From CAKSEI01 sp964403505 (GTDB lineage: Bacteria; Bacillota; Clostridia; Oscillospirales; CAG-272), in the NCBI GenBank assembly GCA_964403505.1, contig CAYOFP010000014.1, forward strand, positions 1 to 56,506: a stretch of 56,506 bases of DNA. Direction: 5' to 3'. The position numbers and the translations under genes are program-made. The stretch's first letter is position 1, and each line of letters begins with the position of its first letter. The notes beneath the pieces were generated by a model that was given only the letters and a program-made list of their open reading frames with translations, ran no database searches and was not told the origin of the DNA. Shown here piece after piece: positions 42,772 to 51,397 of this stretch.

Positions 42772-44190
42772 ATGCGAAGAACCAAAATAATATGCACGCT
42801 CGGACCTGCCTCGTCCGATGAAAAGGTGATGGAGGAGATGCTCCACGCCGGCATGAATGTAGCGAGGCTGAATTTTTCACACGGCAGTCATGAAGCCCAT
42901 GCGGAAATGATAAGGAAGTTCCGTGCGGTGCGTGACAAGCTCGGCCTCTCGGCGGCGGTCATGCTCGATACCAAAGGCCCTGAGATAAGGATCGGCGACA
43001 TCGAGGGTCACAAGGTAGACCTGCACGCAGGCGATGATTATGTTTTTACCACAGAGGAATGTGTCGGAAACGCCGAGCGGGCATATATCACATATGCCGA
43101 CCTGCCGGGTCAGCTGAGCGAGGGAAATATGATACTCGCCGACGACGGTAAGATCGAGTTCGAGGTCAAAAGGACCGATGAAAAGCATATATACTGCACA
43201 GTTGCCGAGGGCGGTGCGCTCAGCTCGAAAAAAAGTATAAATATACCGTATATCCACCTCGATATGCCGTATCTGTCGGAAAAAGACAAGTCCGATCTGC
43301 TGTTCGGCATCGAGCAGGATGTCGATTATGTGGCGGCGTCGTTCGTGCGCTCGAAGGAGGATGTGATCGCCCTGCGTAAATTCCTCGATTATAACGACGG
43401 TCACTCGATCCGTATCATATCTAAAATAGAAAATAACGAGGGCGTAGAAAATTTCGACGAGATACTCGAATACTCGGACGGCATCATGGTCGCCCGCGGC
43501 GATATGGGCGTTGAGATAGAATTTGAGCGGCTTCCGGGGATACAGAAAAACTTTATACGCAAATGTTGCCGTGCAGGAAAAATAGCGATCACTGCGACGC
43601 AGATGCTCGAAAGCATGGTGACGAGCTTCACTCCCACGAGAGCCGAGATCACCGACGTGGCAAACGCCGTCTTTGACGGCACGAGCGCCGTCATGCTCTC
43701 GGGTGAGACGGCGATGGGCGTAAATCCCCCTCGTGTAATAGAAGTAATGGCAAAGATCGCCGAGCAGGCGGAAAAGGACGCACAAGGCCTTGACTCATAC
43801 CGTGGATTCCGGTATGAGAGCGTACAGGACGAGACGACAAACGCTATCTGCGATGCGGCGTGTACGACCGCACGGGATCTGCGTGCGAAGGCGATCATTG
43901 CGCTGACCACCTCGGGTCATACTGCACGCCGTGTATCAAAATTCCGTCCGGCAGAGCCGATCGTTGCTTCCACCCCGAGTATCAAGACATTTCATCAGCT
44001 CGCCATGAGCTGGGGCGTCTTCCCGGTACTCGCAAGGCATCAGGCGGATTTTGACAAGCTGTTTGTCCACGCTATCGACTGCGCAAAGCAGATCGATATC
44101 GTATCCAAGGGCGATACCGTCGTTATCACGGCGGGCGTTCCGCTCGATATGTCGGGAAAGACAAATCTCCTCAAAGTGCAGACGGTGTAA
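42772..44190 (+). CDS. pyk: Pyruvate kinase
   Basis: 472 aa; converts PEP + ADP to pyruvate + ATP. MRRTKIICTLGPASS at the start, AVMLDTKGPEIRIG (substrate and K+ site), MVARGDMGVEIE, and the ATQMLESM motif are all present, as is the C-terminal allosteric-domain region. It lacks the extra PEP-utiliser-like C-terminal domain of Bacillus enzymes. Start 42772 follows GGAGATACACA; the frame is open further upstream but without homology. Confidence 0.97.
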   Translation: MRRTKIICTLGPASSDEKVMEEMLHAGMNVARLNFSHGSHEAHAEMIRKFRAVRDKLGLSAAVMLDTKGPEIRIGDIEGHKVDLHAGDDYVFTTEECVGNAERAYITYADLPGQLSEGNMILADDGKIEFEVKRTDEKHIYCTVAEGGALSSKKSINIPYIHLDMPYLSEKDKSDLLFGIEQDVDYVAASFVRSKEDVIALRKFLDYNDGHSIRIISKIENNEGVENFDEILEYSDGIMVARGDMGVEIEFERLPGIQKNFIRKCCRAGKIAITATQMLESMVTSFTPTRAEITDVANAVFDGTSAVMLSGETAMGVNPPRVIEVMAKIAEQAEKDAQGLDSYRGFRYESVQDETTNAICDAACTTARDLRAKAIIALTTSGHTARRVSKFRPAEPIVASTPSIKTFHQLAMSWGVFPVLARHQADFDKLFVHAIDCAKQIDIVSKGDTVVITAGVPLDMSGKTNLLKVQTV

Positions 44191-44239
44191 TTTTTGAATC
44201 AAAATATGTATTTTCTGTGCACTTTCTGTAATAATTATA

Positions 44240-44269
44240 TTTACAGGTGCGAAATATATGTGATATACT
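44240..44269 (+). promoter_or_regulatory. Sigma-A promoter of the SPFH gene
   Basis: TTTACA (44240-44245), 18 bp, TATACT (44264-44269). Confidence 0.65.
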
Positions 44270-44299
44270 TAAGCCATCAAATCAAAGGAGGAAAATATA

Positions 44300-45280
44300 A
44301 TGCAATTCATTATTCCGGCAATCTTACTGCTTGCGGTGATCTTTGTCCTCAGTAACATGAAGATCGTACCTCAGGCACACGAGTATGTTATCGAGTTTCT
44401 CGGTAAATACAAAACCACATGGGGAGCAGGTTTCCACGTGCTTATCCCCTTTTTGGAGAGGATCGCAAAGAAGATCACCCTGAAGGAACAGGTGCTCGAT
44501 TCACCTCCGCAGCCCGTTATCACGAAGGATAACGTAACCATGCAGATCGATACCGTCGTGTATTTCAAGGTTTTTGATTCCAAGCTGTACACATACGGCG
44601 CAGTAAATCCGCTCAGCGCACTCGAAAACCTCACGGCGACGACGCTGCGTAATATCGTAGGTGAGCTGGAGCTTGACGGAACGCTGACCAGCCGTGACAC
44701 CATAAACGGAAAAATGACCGAGATACTTGACGAGGCAACAGACCAGTGGGGTATCAAGGTAAGCCGTGTCGAGCTTAAGAACATCATTCCGCCGAAGGAA
44801 ATACAGATGGCGATGGAAAAGCAGATGAAGGCTGAACGTGACAAGCGTGAGACGCTGCTCCAGGCAGAGGCACATAAGGATGCTGCCATTACCCGTGCAG
44901 AGGGTGACAAGCAGGCGATGATACTCGCAGCACAGGGCGAACGTGACGCCCGTATCGCAAGGGCAGAGGGTGAGGCAAAGGCCATATTCCTCGCAAGAAA
45001 AGCAGAGGCTGACGGTATCAAGGCGCTCAAGGAAGCAGGCGCTGACGAGTCTGTACTCGAGTTGCGCCGTTATGATGCACTCGTAAAGCTCGCTGACGGT
45101 AAAGCGGCGAAGCTCATCGTCCCGACCGATGCGGTCGAGGCGGTAAAAAGAAACGTGATCTTTTCCGAGAGCTCGGGAATCGGCGATACGACAAAGCCTG
45201 CCGCACCCGACAAACGCAAAGCAGCGAAGGACTCCTGCTGCGGAGACGAAAAAGCAAAGGAATTTGACTTAGGAGAATAA
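44300..45280 (+). CDS. SPFH/band 7 (stomatin-like, QmcA-type) protein
   Basis: 326-aa membrane-anchored SPFH protein. N-terminal hydrophobic helix (residues 2-20), then the SPFH core (EYVIEFLGKYKTTWGAGFHVLIPFLERI, LEQVLDSPPQPVITKDNVTM-like strand). A long heptad-like coiled coil at about 180-265 (KQMKAERDKRETLLQAEAHK onwards) and a C-terminal PTDAVEAVKR segment. These proteins form ring oligomers that organise membrane domains and often regulate FtsH proteases. AAAGGAGG precedes the start. The dockerin-like lipoprotein follows after 2 bases. Confidence 0.92.
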   Translation: MQFIIPAILLLAVIFVLSNMKIVPQAHEYVIEFLGKYKTTWGAGFHVLIPFLERIAKKITLKEQVLDSPPQPVITKDNVTMQIDTVVYFKVFDSKLYTYGAVNPLSALENLTATTLRNIVGELELDGTLTSRDTINGKMTEILDEATDQWGIKVSRVELKNIIPPKEIQMAMEKQMKAERDKRETLLQAEAHKDAAITRAEGDKQAMILAAQGERDARIARAEGEAKAIFLARKAEADGIKALKEAGADESVLELRRYDALVKLADGKAAKLIVPTDAVEAVKRNVIFSESSGIGDTTKPAAPDKRKAAKDSCCGDEKAKEFDLGE

Positions 45281-45282
45281 TA

Positions 45283-46908
45283 GTGAAAAAGAGATTGAAT
45301 TACGCACTGATCGCAGGCGTCTTATGCCTTGCGCTCGTGCTCGGCGGCTGTGCGCTTACGCTCAACCAGGTGAAAAAAGACCCGACGGCACAGGTCATTC
45401 GGGCGATCAGCAATACGATAAAGAGCCTCGAATCCGATCTGCCCTTTACAATGCCGAAAGGCCTTGATAAAACGGGCGCTGTCGATATGACGGTGAGCGG
45501 GATTCCCGAAACAGAGGATGTGACCGTGAACCTTGCATGGGCTGAGGATGCGTTTAACCTCGATATCAATACGGTTGCTATGGGAGATAACGGTATCTTC
45601 TATAAAAACGGCGAGCTCGCATTAAAAAGTGATATGTTTCTCGGCGACGACGCCATAGGCGTAAATATGAAGACCTTAAAAGAGGATCTGAAAGACTCTG
45701 CCATTCTCGATTGCTTCGGCGTCACATATGATGAGCTGATGGAGAGCATAGACGATCTTGCAGAGAACAATGGCAAGGAAAAAATAGAAAACTTCAAAAA
45801 TGCGCTTAAGGATGTGTTCGTAAAGTGCGAGACCGATGTTACCGAGCAGACCGTAAAAACAAACGGCGAGGATGCAAAGGCGATCTGCGTCACATACAAT
45901 ATGGATAAGGATACATATCTCGCATTTATGGATGCATATAAGGATTTTGTAACTTATGATATGGAATCCATGGATGAGTTAACAGACGGTATAAAGGAGT
46001 CGGAGGCAGAGGGCAAGCTGACCTTCGCCATCAATCCCGATGAAAAGGTCATCATGCAGGTCAGCCTCGATGTTTCGATTATGACAGACGGCGAGAAAGA
46101 CGGCGGAACTATCGTTCTCGACCTCGGAAAGATCCCTGCAAAAAGTGATAAATTCACCCTCGTGATAGAAGACGCAGAGGTAACGTCCTCTATGATATAC
46201 GACCGCACGGAAAAGGACGGCAAGTTCTGCCGTAACATCACCGTAAAGGACGATGAGACCGAGTCAACCCTCGAATTCATATATGATAAGGCGAGCGGCG
46301 ACTATACTCTGACAGTTAATTCGGGAGAAAAGATTGTCGTTGGCGGAAAGATCAATTCCTCCAAGAGCGAGATGAATATCACAGTCGATAAGATGGAGAT
46401 GCCCGGTGTCGGCGATATGGGTCTGAGCATTTCGTTGACTGTCAAGAATACCGCCGATGTCAAAGGTGTGCCCGAATACAAAAATATCACCAAGATGACA
46501 GATGATGAGGTTGACGCTATCATGGGTCTGTTCATGAGTTTTTTCCCGTCATCGAACGGTAATGATTATTCGTATTTATACGAGTTTGATCCGACATTCG
46601 ATTACAACTACGACGGAGTCGTAAACGCAGAAGACGAAGAATTCTTTAATACGTATTACGGCGAAAATTCAATTTCAAACGAGCCTGATTATATGTACGA
46701 GTTTGACTCTGCATACGATTATAACTGCGACGGAGCCGTAAATGCCGATGACAAAGCGTACTTCGACAAATATTACGGTGCGAGCGCCGATTATTCCTAC
46801 CTGTTTGAGTTCGACCCGGCATTTGATTATGACGGCAACGGCAAGATCGACGCCGACGACAAAGAGTATTTCGACGAATACGCCGTTGATTTAGGCGATT
46901 TTATGTAA
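45283..46908 (+). CDS. Lipoprotein with three C-terminal dockerin-like calcium motifs
   Basis: 541 aa; GTG start after AGGAGAATAATA. Signal peptide with lipobox LGGC (Cys23). Residues 25-425 form a beta-rich extracellular region of no family I recognise. The C-terminus has three dockerin/EF-hand-like calcium loops: DYNYDGVVNAED, DYNCDGAVNADD and DYDGNGKIDADD, each preceded by a Tyr-(Met/Leu)-(Tyr/Phe)-Glu-Phe-Asp segment. Type I dockerins normally have two loops, on secreted enzymes; three loops on a lipoprotein is uncommon. No cohesin or scaffoldin gene is in the window. Probably co-transcribed with the SPFH gene (2-base gap). Confidence 0.75.
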   Translation: MKKRLNYALIAGVLCLALVLGGCALTLNQVKKDPTAQVIRAISNTIKSLESDLPFTMPKGLDKTGAVDMTVSGIPETEDVTVNLAWAEDAFNLDINTVAMGDNGIFYKNGELALKSDMFLGDDAIGVNMKTLKEDLKDSAILDCFGVTYDELMESIDDLAENNGKEKIENFKNALKDVFVKCETDVTEQTVKTNGEDAKAICVTYNMDKDTYLAFMDAYKDFVTYDMESMDELTDGIKESEAEGKLTFAINPDEKVIMQVSLDVSIMTDGEKDGGTIVLDLGKIPAKSDKFTLVIEDAEVTSSMIYDRTEKDGKFCRNITVKDDETESTLEFIYDKASGDYTLTVNSGEKIVVGGKINSSKSEMNITVDKMEMPGVGDMGLSISLTVKNTADVKGVPEYKNITKMTDDEVDAIMGLFMSFFPSSNGNDYSYLYEFDPTFDYNYDGVVNAEDEEFFNTYYGENSISNEPDYMYEFDSAYDYNCDGAVNADDKAYFDKYYGASADYSYLFEFDPAFDYDGNGKIDADDKEYFDEYAVDLGDFM

Positions 46909-46920
46909 GAGAATAACAGA

Positions 46921-46950
46921 AAAAACAACCGGGTCTGCCCGGTTGTTTTT
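46921..46950 (+). terminator. Rho-independent terminator
   Basis: Perfect stem AAAAACAACCGGG with CCCGGTTGTTTTT, TCTG loop, T-run; 13 bases after the lipoprotein stop. Confidence 0.95.
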
Positions 46951-46975
46951 TGTTTGTATACTGAACAGGAATAAT

Positions 46976-47316
46976 TTAGCGCCCCCCGGCGAGGGTTCGC
47001 CCTCTTTTGTGCTCCGCACAAAATTCACCCACTCCTGCGCTTTGGCAGGCACTTCGGGGCGCTGCCCCGAGCCCCGCAAGCTTTTGAAAAAGCTTGACCA
47101 AAACTTTCATACTGTGCTTCGTGCCTTCCCCTGCGCAAGACGGGTCTTGCGCCTAATAAAAGTTTTGAGGGGGCAGGGTGAGGTTGCCCGCGCCGCCGGT
47201 GGCGGATGAAGCGGGCATAACGAAGTGCAGCGGTCGGCGATTGACCAGGTGCGTCTCGCACCGCAGGCAGAGCCGGGCACCGCAAAAGGACACTTTTGAA
47301 AAAGTTCCCCTGCAAC
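46976..47316 (+). repeat. Dispersed hairpin repeat, copy 4
   Basis: Fills the gap between the convergent dockerin-like lipoprotein and folC genes. It begins with a partly degraded GGCGAGGGTTCGCCCTC hairpin, then CAAAATTCACCCACTCCTGCG (identical in copy 2), CTTCGGGGCGCTGCCCCGA, AAGCTTTTGAAAAAGCTT, CAAGACGGGTCTTG, and a long tail shared with copy 3. Its end lies 4 bases from the folC stop. Confidence 0.88.
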
Positions 47317-47320
47317 CCCT

Positions 47321-48601
47321 TTACTTCTCGATGAGCGGTTGTATCGCCTTCTTGAATGAAGTGTATGAGTACAGCGAGCCGAGGCAGAACAGGGGGAGGT
47401 TCTCTTTTTTGGCGTATGCATACGCCTCTTTTACTGCGGCGTCAAAGGATTTATATGCAGTGGCGTAAACTCCGTTTTCGGCGTATACCGTCGCATATTC
47501 CTCGGCGAGCAGAGCACGGGGGTTATCGGGACGCACGGTAAATACCCTTTGACACAGGGGTGCGAGGGTGTCTGCCATAGACGAGAAGTCCTTATCCTGC
47601 ATGACTCCCGTGACGAGCACTATTTTTTGATCGGGGTAATATCCCCGGATCGATTTTGCCGCATGCCCGATGCCCTCGGGGTTATGCGCTCCGTCGAAGA
47701 ATACATCAGGCTCACGGGAAAAGCGCTCGAAGCGTCCTTTCCATGTGGCTTTTTCGAGTCCCGACCGCACGGCCTCATCGGTTATCTTCACGCCGCCGGC
47801 CCTCAGTATCTCGCATGCGGTTATGGCACGTGCGGCGTTATACAGCTGATAATCGCCGAGCAGGTTTAATTTCAGATTTTCATATCTTCCGTAGTCAAAG
47901 GTCGTGCCGTCGATCGACAGCCTGACGTTTGACAGCAGGGAATTATCTACGGCATAGCAGGGGCAGATAAGCTCATTCGCACGCTGTAATATGATGTCGC
48001 TTGCCTCTCCTGCCTCGCCGCCGTACAGCACCATGCTGCCTGCTTTGATGATCCCTGCCTTTTCCCTTGCTATCTCGGTTATGGTATTGCCGAGGTATTC
48101 GGTGTGGTCGAGTGATATTCCCGTGATGACGCACAGTAGGGGCGATTTGATGATATTCGTTGAGTCGAGCCTGCCTCCCATGCCTGCCTCGAGTATGACG
48201 ACACTGCATCCCTTACGGCGGAAATACTCAAAGCCGATTGCGGTAATAAGCTCAAATTCCGTCGGCTTGTCCGCCATAGAGTCCGCAAACGGACGTACAT
48301 ACGATGTTATCTCGGCGAGCTCTTCGGGCGTGATGGGCTTTCCCGATACCTGCATCCTCTCCTCGAAATTTTCGATATAGGGGGAGGTGAACATACCTGC
48401 CGTATAGCCTGCCTCACGCAGGATGCGCTCAAGCACGGCGCAGAAAGAGCCTTTGCCGTTCGTTCCTGCGACATGGATAAAGCGCAGGTCATCCTGGGGA
48501 TTGCCGAGCATTTCGCACAGCTCTCTTATCCGCTCAAGCCCGGGGCGGCTGCCCTTCCAGGAAACGGAATGTATGTATTCAATCGATTCGGTGTAATTCA
48601 T
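47321..48601 (-). CDS. folC: Bifunctional folylpolyglutamate/dihydrofolate synthase
   Basis: 426 aa; adds glutamate residues to folates (and may form dihydrofolate). Mur-ligase family: ATP loop VAGTNGKGSFCAVLE, FTSPYIENFEERM, VILEAGMGGRLDSTN, and SLDHTEYLG are FolC landmarks; C-terminal FDGAHNPEG. It overlaps the folT stop by 4 bases (ATGA), so it is under the same riboswitch leader. Uptake by FolT plus polyglutamylation traps folate in the cell. Confidence 0.95.
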   Translation of the reverse strand: MNYTESIEYIHSVSWKGSRPGLERIRELCEMLGNPQDDLRFIHVAGTNGKGSFCAVLERILREAGYTAGMFTSPYIENFEERMQVSGKPITPEELAEITSYVRPFADSMADKPTEFELITAIGFEYFRRKGCSVVILEAGMGGRLDSTNIIKSPLLCVITGISLDHTEYLGNTITEIAREKAGIIKAGSMVLYGGEAGEASDIILQRANELICPCYAVDNSLLSNVRLSIDGTTFDYGRYENLKLNLLGDYQLYNAARAITACEILRAGGVKITDEAVRSGLEKATWKGRFERFSREPDVFFDGAHNPEGIGHAAKSIRGYYPDQKIVLVTGVMQDKDFSSMADTLAPLCQRVFTVRPDNPRALLAEEYATVYAENGVYATAYKSFDAAVKEAYAYAKKENLPLFCLGSLYSYTSFKKAIQPLIEK

Positions 48602-49128
48602 TCTAACTCCGTGAATTGTCGTTTTATGTATTTTTGCTTTGTAATCAAACTTATAATGGCGGTCTCGGCTACTGCGATACAGAGATACAGCGGCGCCCGT
48701 GTAAAGAGAGTCGCCGGATTCATACCGTAGTAATAATACATAAGTGCGAGGGATTTAATTATCATATTGCCGACGATGTGTGCCGGCAGGACGCAAAGAA
48801 ACAAACGGATATAGCCGTTTTTGTTTTTTATGACCCTTGACATGATTCCGCTGATAAGACCGACCGACGCCGCACCGAGGGTGATGATCGGGTTGATCGA
48901 CGGCTGCGCAGCTGTCACACAGGTGACAAGGTCGCTTACGATACCGACTGCGGCGCCCCATAACGGACCTAAGAATATACCGGTCATTATCACCGTCAGG
49001 TTTTCAAATGTGACCCGTATCGCACCAAAGGTCAGATACTCTTTGCACACCGTGCCGATGATGACCGAGATGGCGGCAAAAAGTGCGCATACGATGAGTT
49101 TTTTTAAGCGTTTTGTTTGTTTGTTCAT
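48598..49128 (-). CDS. folT: Folate ECF transporter S component
   Basis: 176-aa membrane substrate-binding subunit with about six TM helices: GTVCKEYLTFGAIRVTFENL is the FolT-type substrate-site region and PLWGAAVGIVSDLVTCV follows. It would need the shared EcfAA'T module, not present here. Start 49128 follows GGAGGTATTTTC; a longer frame through the riboswitch region exists but encodes only the RNA leader. The THF riboswitch and genes for folC fix the substrate as folate. Confidence 0.92.
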   Translation of the reverse strand: MNKQTKRLKKLIVCALFAAISVIIGTVCKEYLTFGAIRVTFENLTVIMTGIFLGPLWGAAVGIVSDLVTCVTAAQPSINPIITLGAASVGLISGIMSRVIKNKNGYIRLFLCVLPAHIVGNMIIKSLALMYYYYGMNPATLFTRAPLYLCIAVAETAIISLITKQKYIKRQFTELE

Positions 49129-49130
49129 GA

Positions 49131-49175
49131 AAATACCTCCTTTGCATCCGTATAGGCCGCATAAAGGAGGTATTG
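49131..49175 (-). promoter_or_regulatory. Ribosome-site-sequestering hairpin of folT (riboswitch platform)
   Basis: AATACCTCCTTT pairs perfectly over 12 bases with AAAGGAGGTATT, which contains the folT Shine-Dalgarno. Bases GGATGCA in the loop side of this hairpin (49143-49149, minus sense) are complementary to TGCATCC in the 3' strand of the aptamer (49195-49201), so the two structures compete. Confidence 0.9.
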
Positions 49176-49186
49176 CTCCGAATATG

Positions 49187-49287
49187 AGACAGCGGGATGC
49201 AGATATACGACCGCGGCCGATAGGCCTTCGTCTGTGCGGCAACTCCCCGTCCGCACGGCACTTCACGCCGTATATCCTACTCTGTAA
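49187..49287 (-). ncRNA. THF (tetrahydrofolate) riboswitch aptamer
   Basis: In minus sense it reads AGAGTAGGATATACGGCGTG at the 5' side and CGGTCGTATATCTGCATCCC at the 3' side, matching the folT-type THF aptamer (GAGAGUAG ... GCAUCC). Pairings seen: ATATACG with CGTATAT, GTGCGG with CCGCAC, and ACAG with CTGT closing the base. It sits upstream of folT, its usual place. Confidence 0.9.
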
Positions 49288-49297
49288 ATTTTTATAG

Positions 49298-49326
49298 ATT
49301 ATATCACTATTCTCGGATATTTGCAA
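49298..49326 (-). promoter_or_regulatory. Sigma-A promoter of folT-folC
   Basis: Minus-strand TTGCAA (49321-49326), 17 bp, TATAAT (49298-49303). It is placed within the last codons of mtaB and starts the riboswitch transcript near 49291. Confidence 0.8.
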
Positions 49327-50605
49327 TAGCTATACCGTTACAAATTTCCGAAATTTCACACAAAAGGGTCTTTGCGTGCAGATTTTCCTTGCTTTTTGCC
49401 TTTACCTCTATGAAATTTCCCGTGTGTCCGTGCGCATACTCCCCGTCATAGCTCTCGAAAAGTACCGATACGGACTTTCCGATGTATGAGCGAATAATAT
49501 CACGCTTCGAGTCCTCGCATATGTCGGTAAGGCGCTTGTTGCGCTCTTTTTTTATGTCCTCGGATAGCTGGTTCGGCATGGTCTGCGCCTCCGTGCCGGG
49601 GCGCTTGGAATAACAGAAGATATGACCGTGCAAAAGTCCCAGCTCCTTTATAAATTCGCACGTTTTATCGAATTCCTCCTCGCTTTCCCCGGGGAAACCG
49701 ACGATGATGTCGGCAGAGAGGCATACATCAGGCATTTTTTCTTTCAGATATGCCACATTCCGCCTGATGATATCGGTATTGTATTTTCTTCTCATTCTTG
49801 CGAGGGTCGTGTCGCACCCACTTTGCAGAGACAGGTGAAAATGATGGCAGATATGAGAAAGCTCCGCCATTGCGTCGACAAAATCCGCCCGGATCGCGGC
49901 AGGATCTAAAGAGCCGAAGCGGATACGCTCGATTCCCGGTATCCGATCCACCTCCCGTGTGAGGGTGATGAGGTCCTCGCCCGGTCTGTCTTTGCCGTAT
50001 GAGGCGGTCTCGATTCCCGTGAGCACGACCTCCCGGTATCCTGCGTCGGCAAGGGCACGGATCTCTTTTATGATGTCATCCTGCGGTTTTGAGGCGACTT
50101 TTCCTCTTGCTTTGGGTATGATGCAGTATGCGCATCGGTTCTCGCATCCGTCCTCTATTTTGACATATGCCCTTGTGCGCTCAAATGCGGATATGGACAT
50201 GGGCTCGAAGCCGCACCGGTCGAGCTCGCATTTTTCGATAACGGCATGCTCGTTTTTTCTGTCGTCGGCGTACAGGGCGAAAAGGGCGTCGACGACTGAC
50301 ATTTTGTTCCGAGAGCCGCAGATATAGTCTACGCCCTCGATCTCTGCGACCTTTTCCGCCTCCCGCTGGGCATAGCATCCCATGACGAGGATGAAGGCGT
50401 GCGGATTTTTCTTTATCGCACGGCGGATAAACTGCCTTGCTTTTCTGTCCGATTCTGCCGTGACGGTGCAGGTGTTGATGATATAAGCGTCGCAGACCTC
50501 ATCATGCGTCAGGCACAGCGCCCCGCGGCGCTCGAGCGCTTCGGTGACTGCGGCGCTTTCATACTGATTTACTCTGCACCCGAGCGTGTATACGGAAAAT
50601 GTCAT
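49307..50605 (-). CDS. mtaB: tRNA (t6A37-C2)-methylthiotransferase MtaB
   Basis: Radical SAM methylthiotransferase of 432 aa of the MtaB (YqeV) type, making ms2t6A37 in ANN-reading tRNAs. N-terminal UPF0004 domain with TLGCRVNQYES and further cysteines (NTCTV, MGCYAQ) for the auxiliary 4Fe-4S cluster; radical-SAM CENRCAYCIIPKARG (CxxxCxxC); C-terminal TRAM domain. Start 50605 follows GGAGAGAAAAA and opens the conserved MTFSVYTLGC; the frame is open further upstream without homology. Promoter 50637-50665. Confidence 0.93.
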   Translation of the reverse strand: MTFSVYTLGCRVNQYESAAVTEALERRGALCLTHDEVCDAYIINTCTVTAESDRKARQFIRRAIKKNPHAFILVMGCYAQREAEKVAEIEGVDYICGSRNKMSVVDALFALYADDRKNEHAVIEKCELDRCGFEPMSISAFERTRAYVKIEDGCENRCAYCIIPKARGKVASKPQDDIIKEIRALADAGYREVVLTGIETASYGKDRPGEDLITLTREVDRIPGIERIRFGSLDPAAIRADFVDAMAELSHICHHFHLSLQSGCDTTLARMRRKYNTDIIRRNVAYLKEKMPDVCLSADIIVGFPGESEEEFDKTCEFIKELGLLHGHIFCYSKRPGTEAQTMPNQLSEDIKKERNKRLTDICEDSKRDIIRSYIGKSVSVLFESYDGEYAHGHTGNFIEVKAKSKENLHAKTLLCEISEICNGIAIANIRE

Positions 50606-50636
50606 TTTTTCTCTCCTGTTTTTTGGTCTTGGGTAT

Positions 50637-50665
50637 ATTTTAACATTTTTAGATATAAAAGTAAA
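50637..50665 (-). promoter_or_regulatory. Sigma-A promoter of mtaB
   Basis: Minus-strand TTTACT (50660-50665), 17 bp, TAAAAT (50637-50642). Overlaps, back to back, the divergent upp promoter region. Confidence 0.7.
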
Positions 50666-50672
50666 CCGCCCC

Positions 50673-50701
50673 TTGAAAAAACGATCGGAAGATAGTATAA
50701 T
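50673..50701 (+). promoter_or_regulatory. Sigma-A promoter of upp
   Basis: TTGAAA (50673-50678), 17 bp, TATAAT (50696-50701). I find no PyrR-type anti-terminator in the ~53-base leader. Confidence 0.8.
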
Positions 50702-50760
50702 ATAAATAAGCAGACGAGTTCGACTCTGGTCTGACGATGAAACTTGAAAGGAATAAAAAA

Positions 50761-51390
50761 ATGAGTACACTGCATGTGATCGAGCATCCTCTGATCGAGC
50801 ATAAGCTCTCTATCATGAGAGATAAGGAGACCGGCACAAAGGACTTTAAGGAATTATTAAACGAGATATCCATGCTGATGGGATATGAGCTCACACGGGA
50901 CCTGCCCCTCGAGGACAAGCTGATCGAGACGCCCATCTGCAAAATGACGGCAAAAAAGATATCGGGTAAGAAGCTCGCTATCGTTCCGATCCTCCGTGCG
51001 GGCCTCGGTATGGTGGACGGTCTGACACGGCTCGTTCCCGTCGCCAAGGTCGGATTTATCGGTCTTTACCGTGATCCCACGACGCACGAACCCGTCGAGT
51101 ATTACTGCAAGCTGCCTGAGGATATCGACAAGAGGATCGTTATCGTCGTCGACCCCATGCTCGCAACAGGCGGCAGTGCCATCGACGCAGTCAACATGCT
51201 CAAAAAGCGTGGTTGCTCCAATATCAGGATGATGAATCTCGTCGTGGCGCCCGAGGGTGTCAAGAAGTTTCAGGAGGCTCATCCCGATGTCGATATTTAT
51301 ACAGCGGCACTCGACGAGCGCTTAAACGAGCACGCATATATCGTACCCGGCCTGGGTGACGCCGGCGACAGAATATTCGGCACGAAATAA
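50761..51390 (+). CDS. upp: Uracil phosphoribosyltransferase
   Basis: 209 aa; salvages uracil with PRPP to UMP. VPILRAGLGMVDGL is the uracil-site loop of the family; VVDPMLATGGSAIDAV is the PRPP-binding motif, and the C-terminal YIVPGLGDAGDRIFGTK is nearly invariant in Upp. Start 50761 follows AAAGGA; the frame is open 24 bases upstream without a site. Followed after 7 bases by the pseudouridine synthase. Confidence 0.97.
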   Translation: MSTLHVIEHPLIEHKLSIMRDKETGTKDFKELLNEISMLMGYELTRDLPLEDKLIETPICKMTAKKISGKKLAIVPILRAGLGMVDGLTRLVPVAKVGFIGLYRDPTTHEPVEYYCKLPEDIDKRIVIVVDPMLATGGSAIDAVNMLKKRGCSNIRMMNLVVAPEGVKKFQEAHPDVDIYTAALDERLNEHAYIVPGLGDAGDRIFGTK

Positions 51391-51397
51391 TCGGAAA

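Noticed and set aside
44371..45030. Minus-strand open frame of ~219 codons opposite the SPFH gene
   Set aside because: Low-complexity Ser/Ala composition from the coiled-coil codons on the other strand; no start signal.
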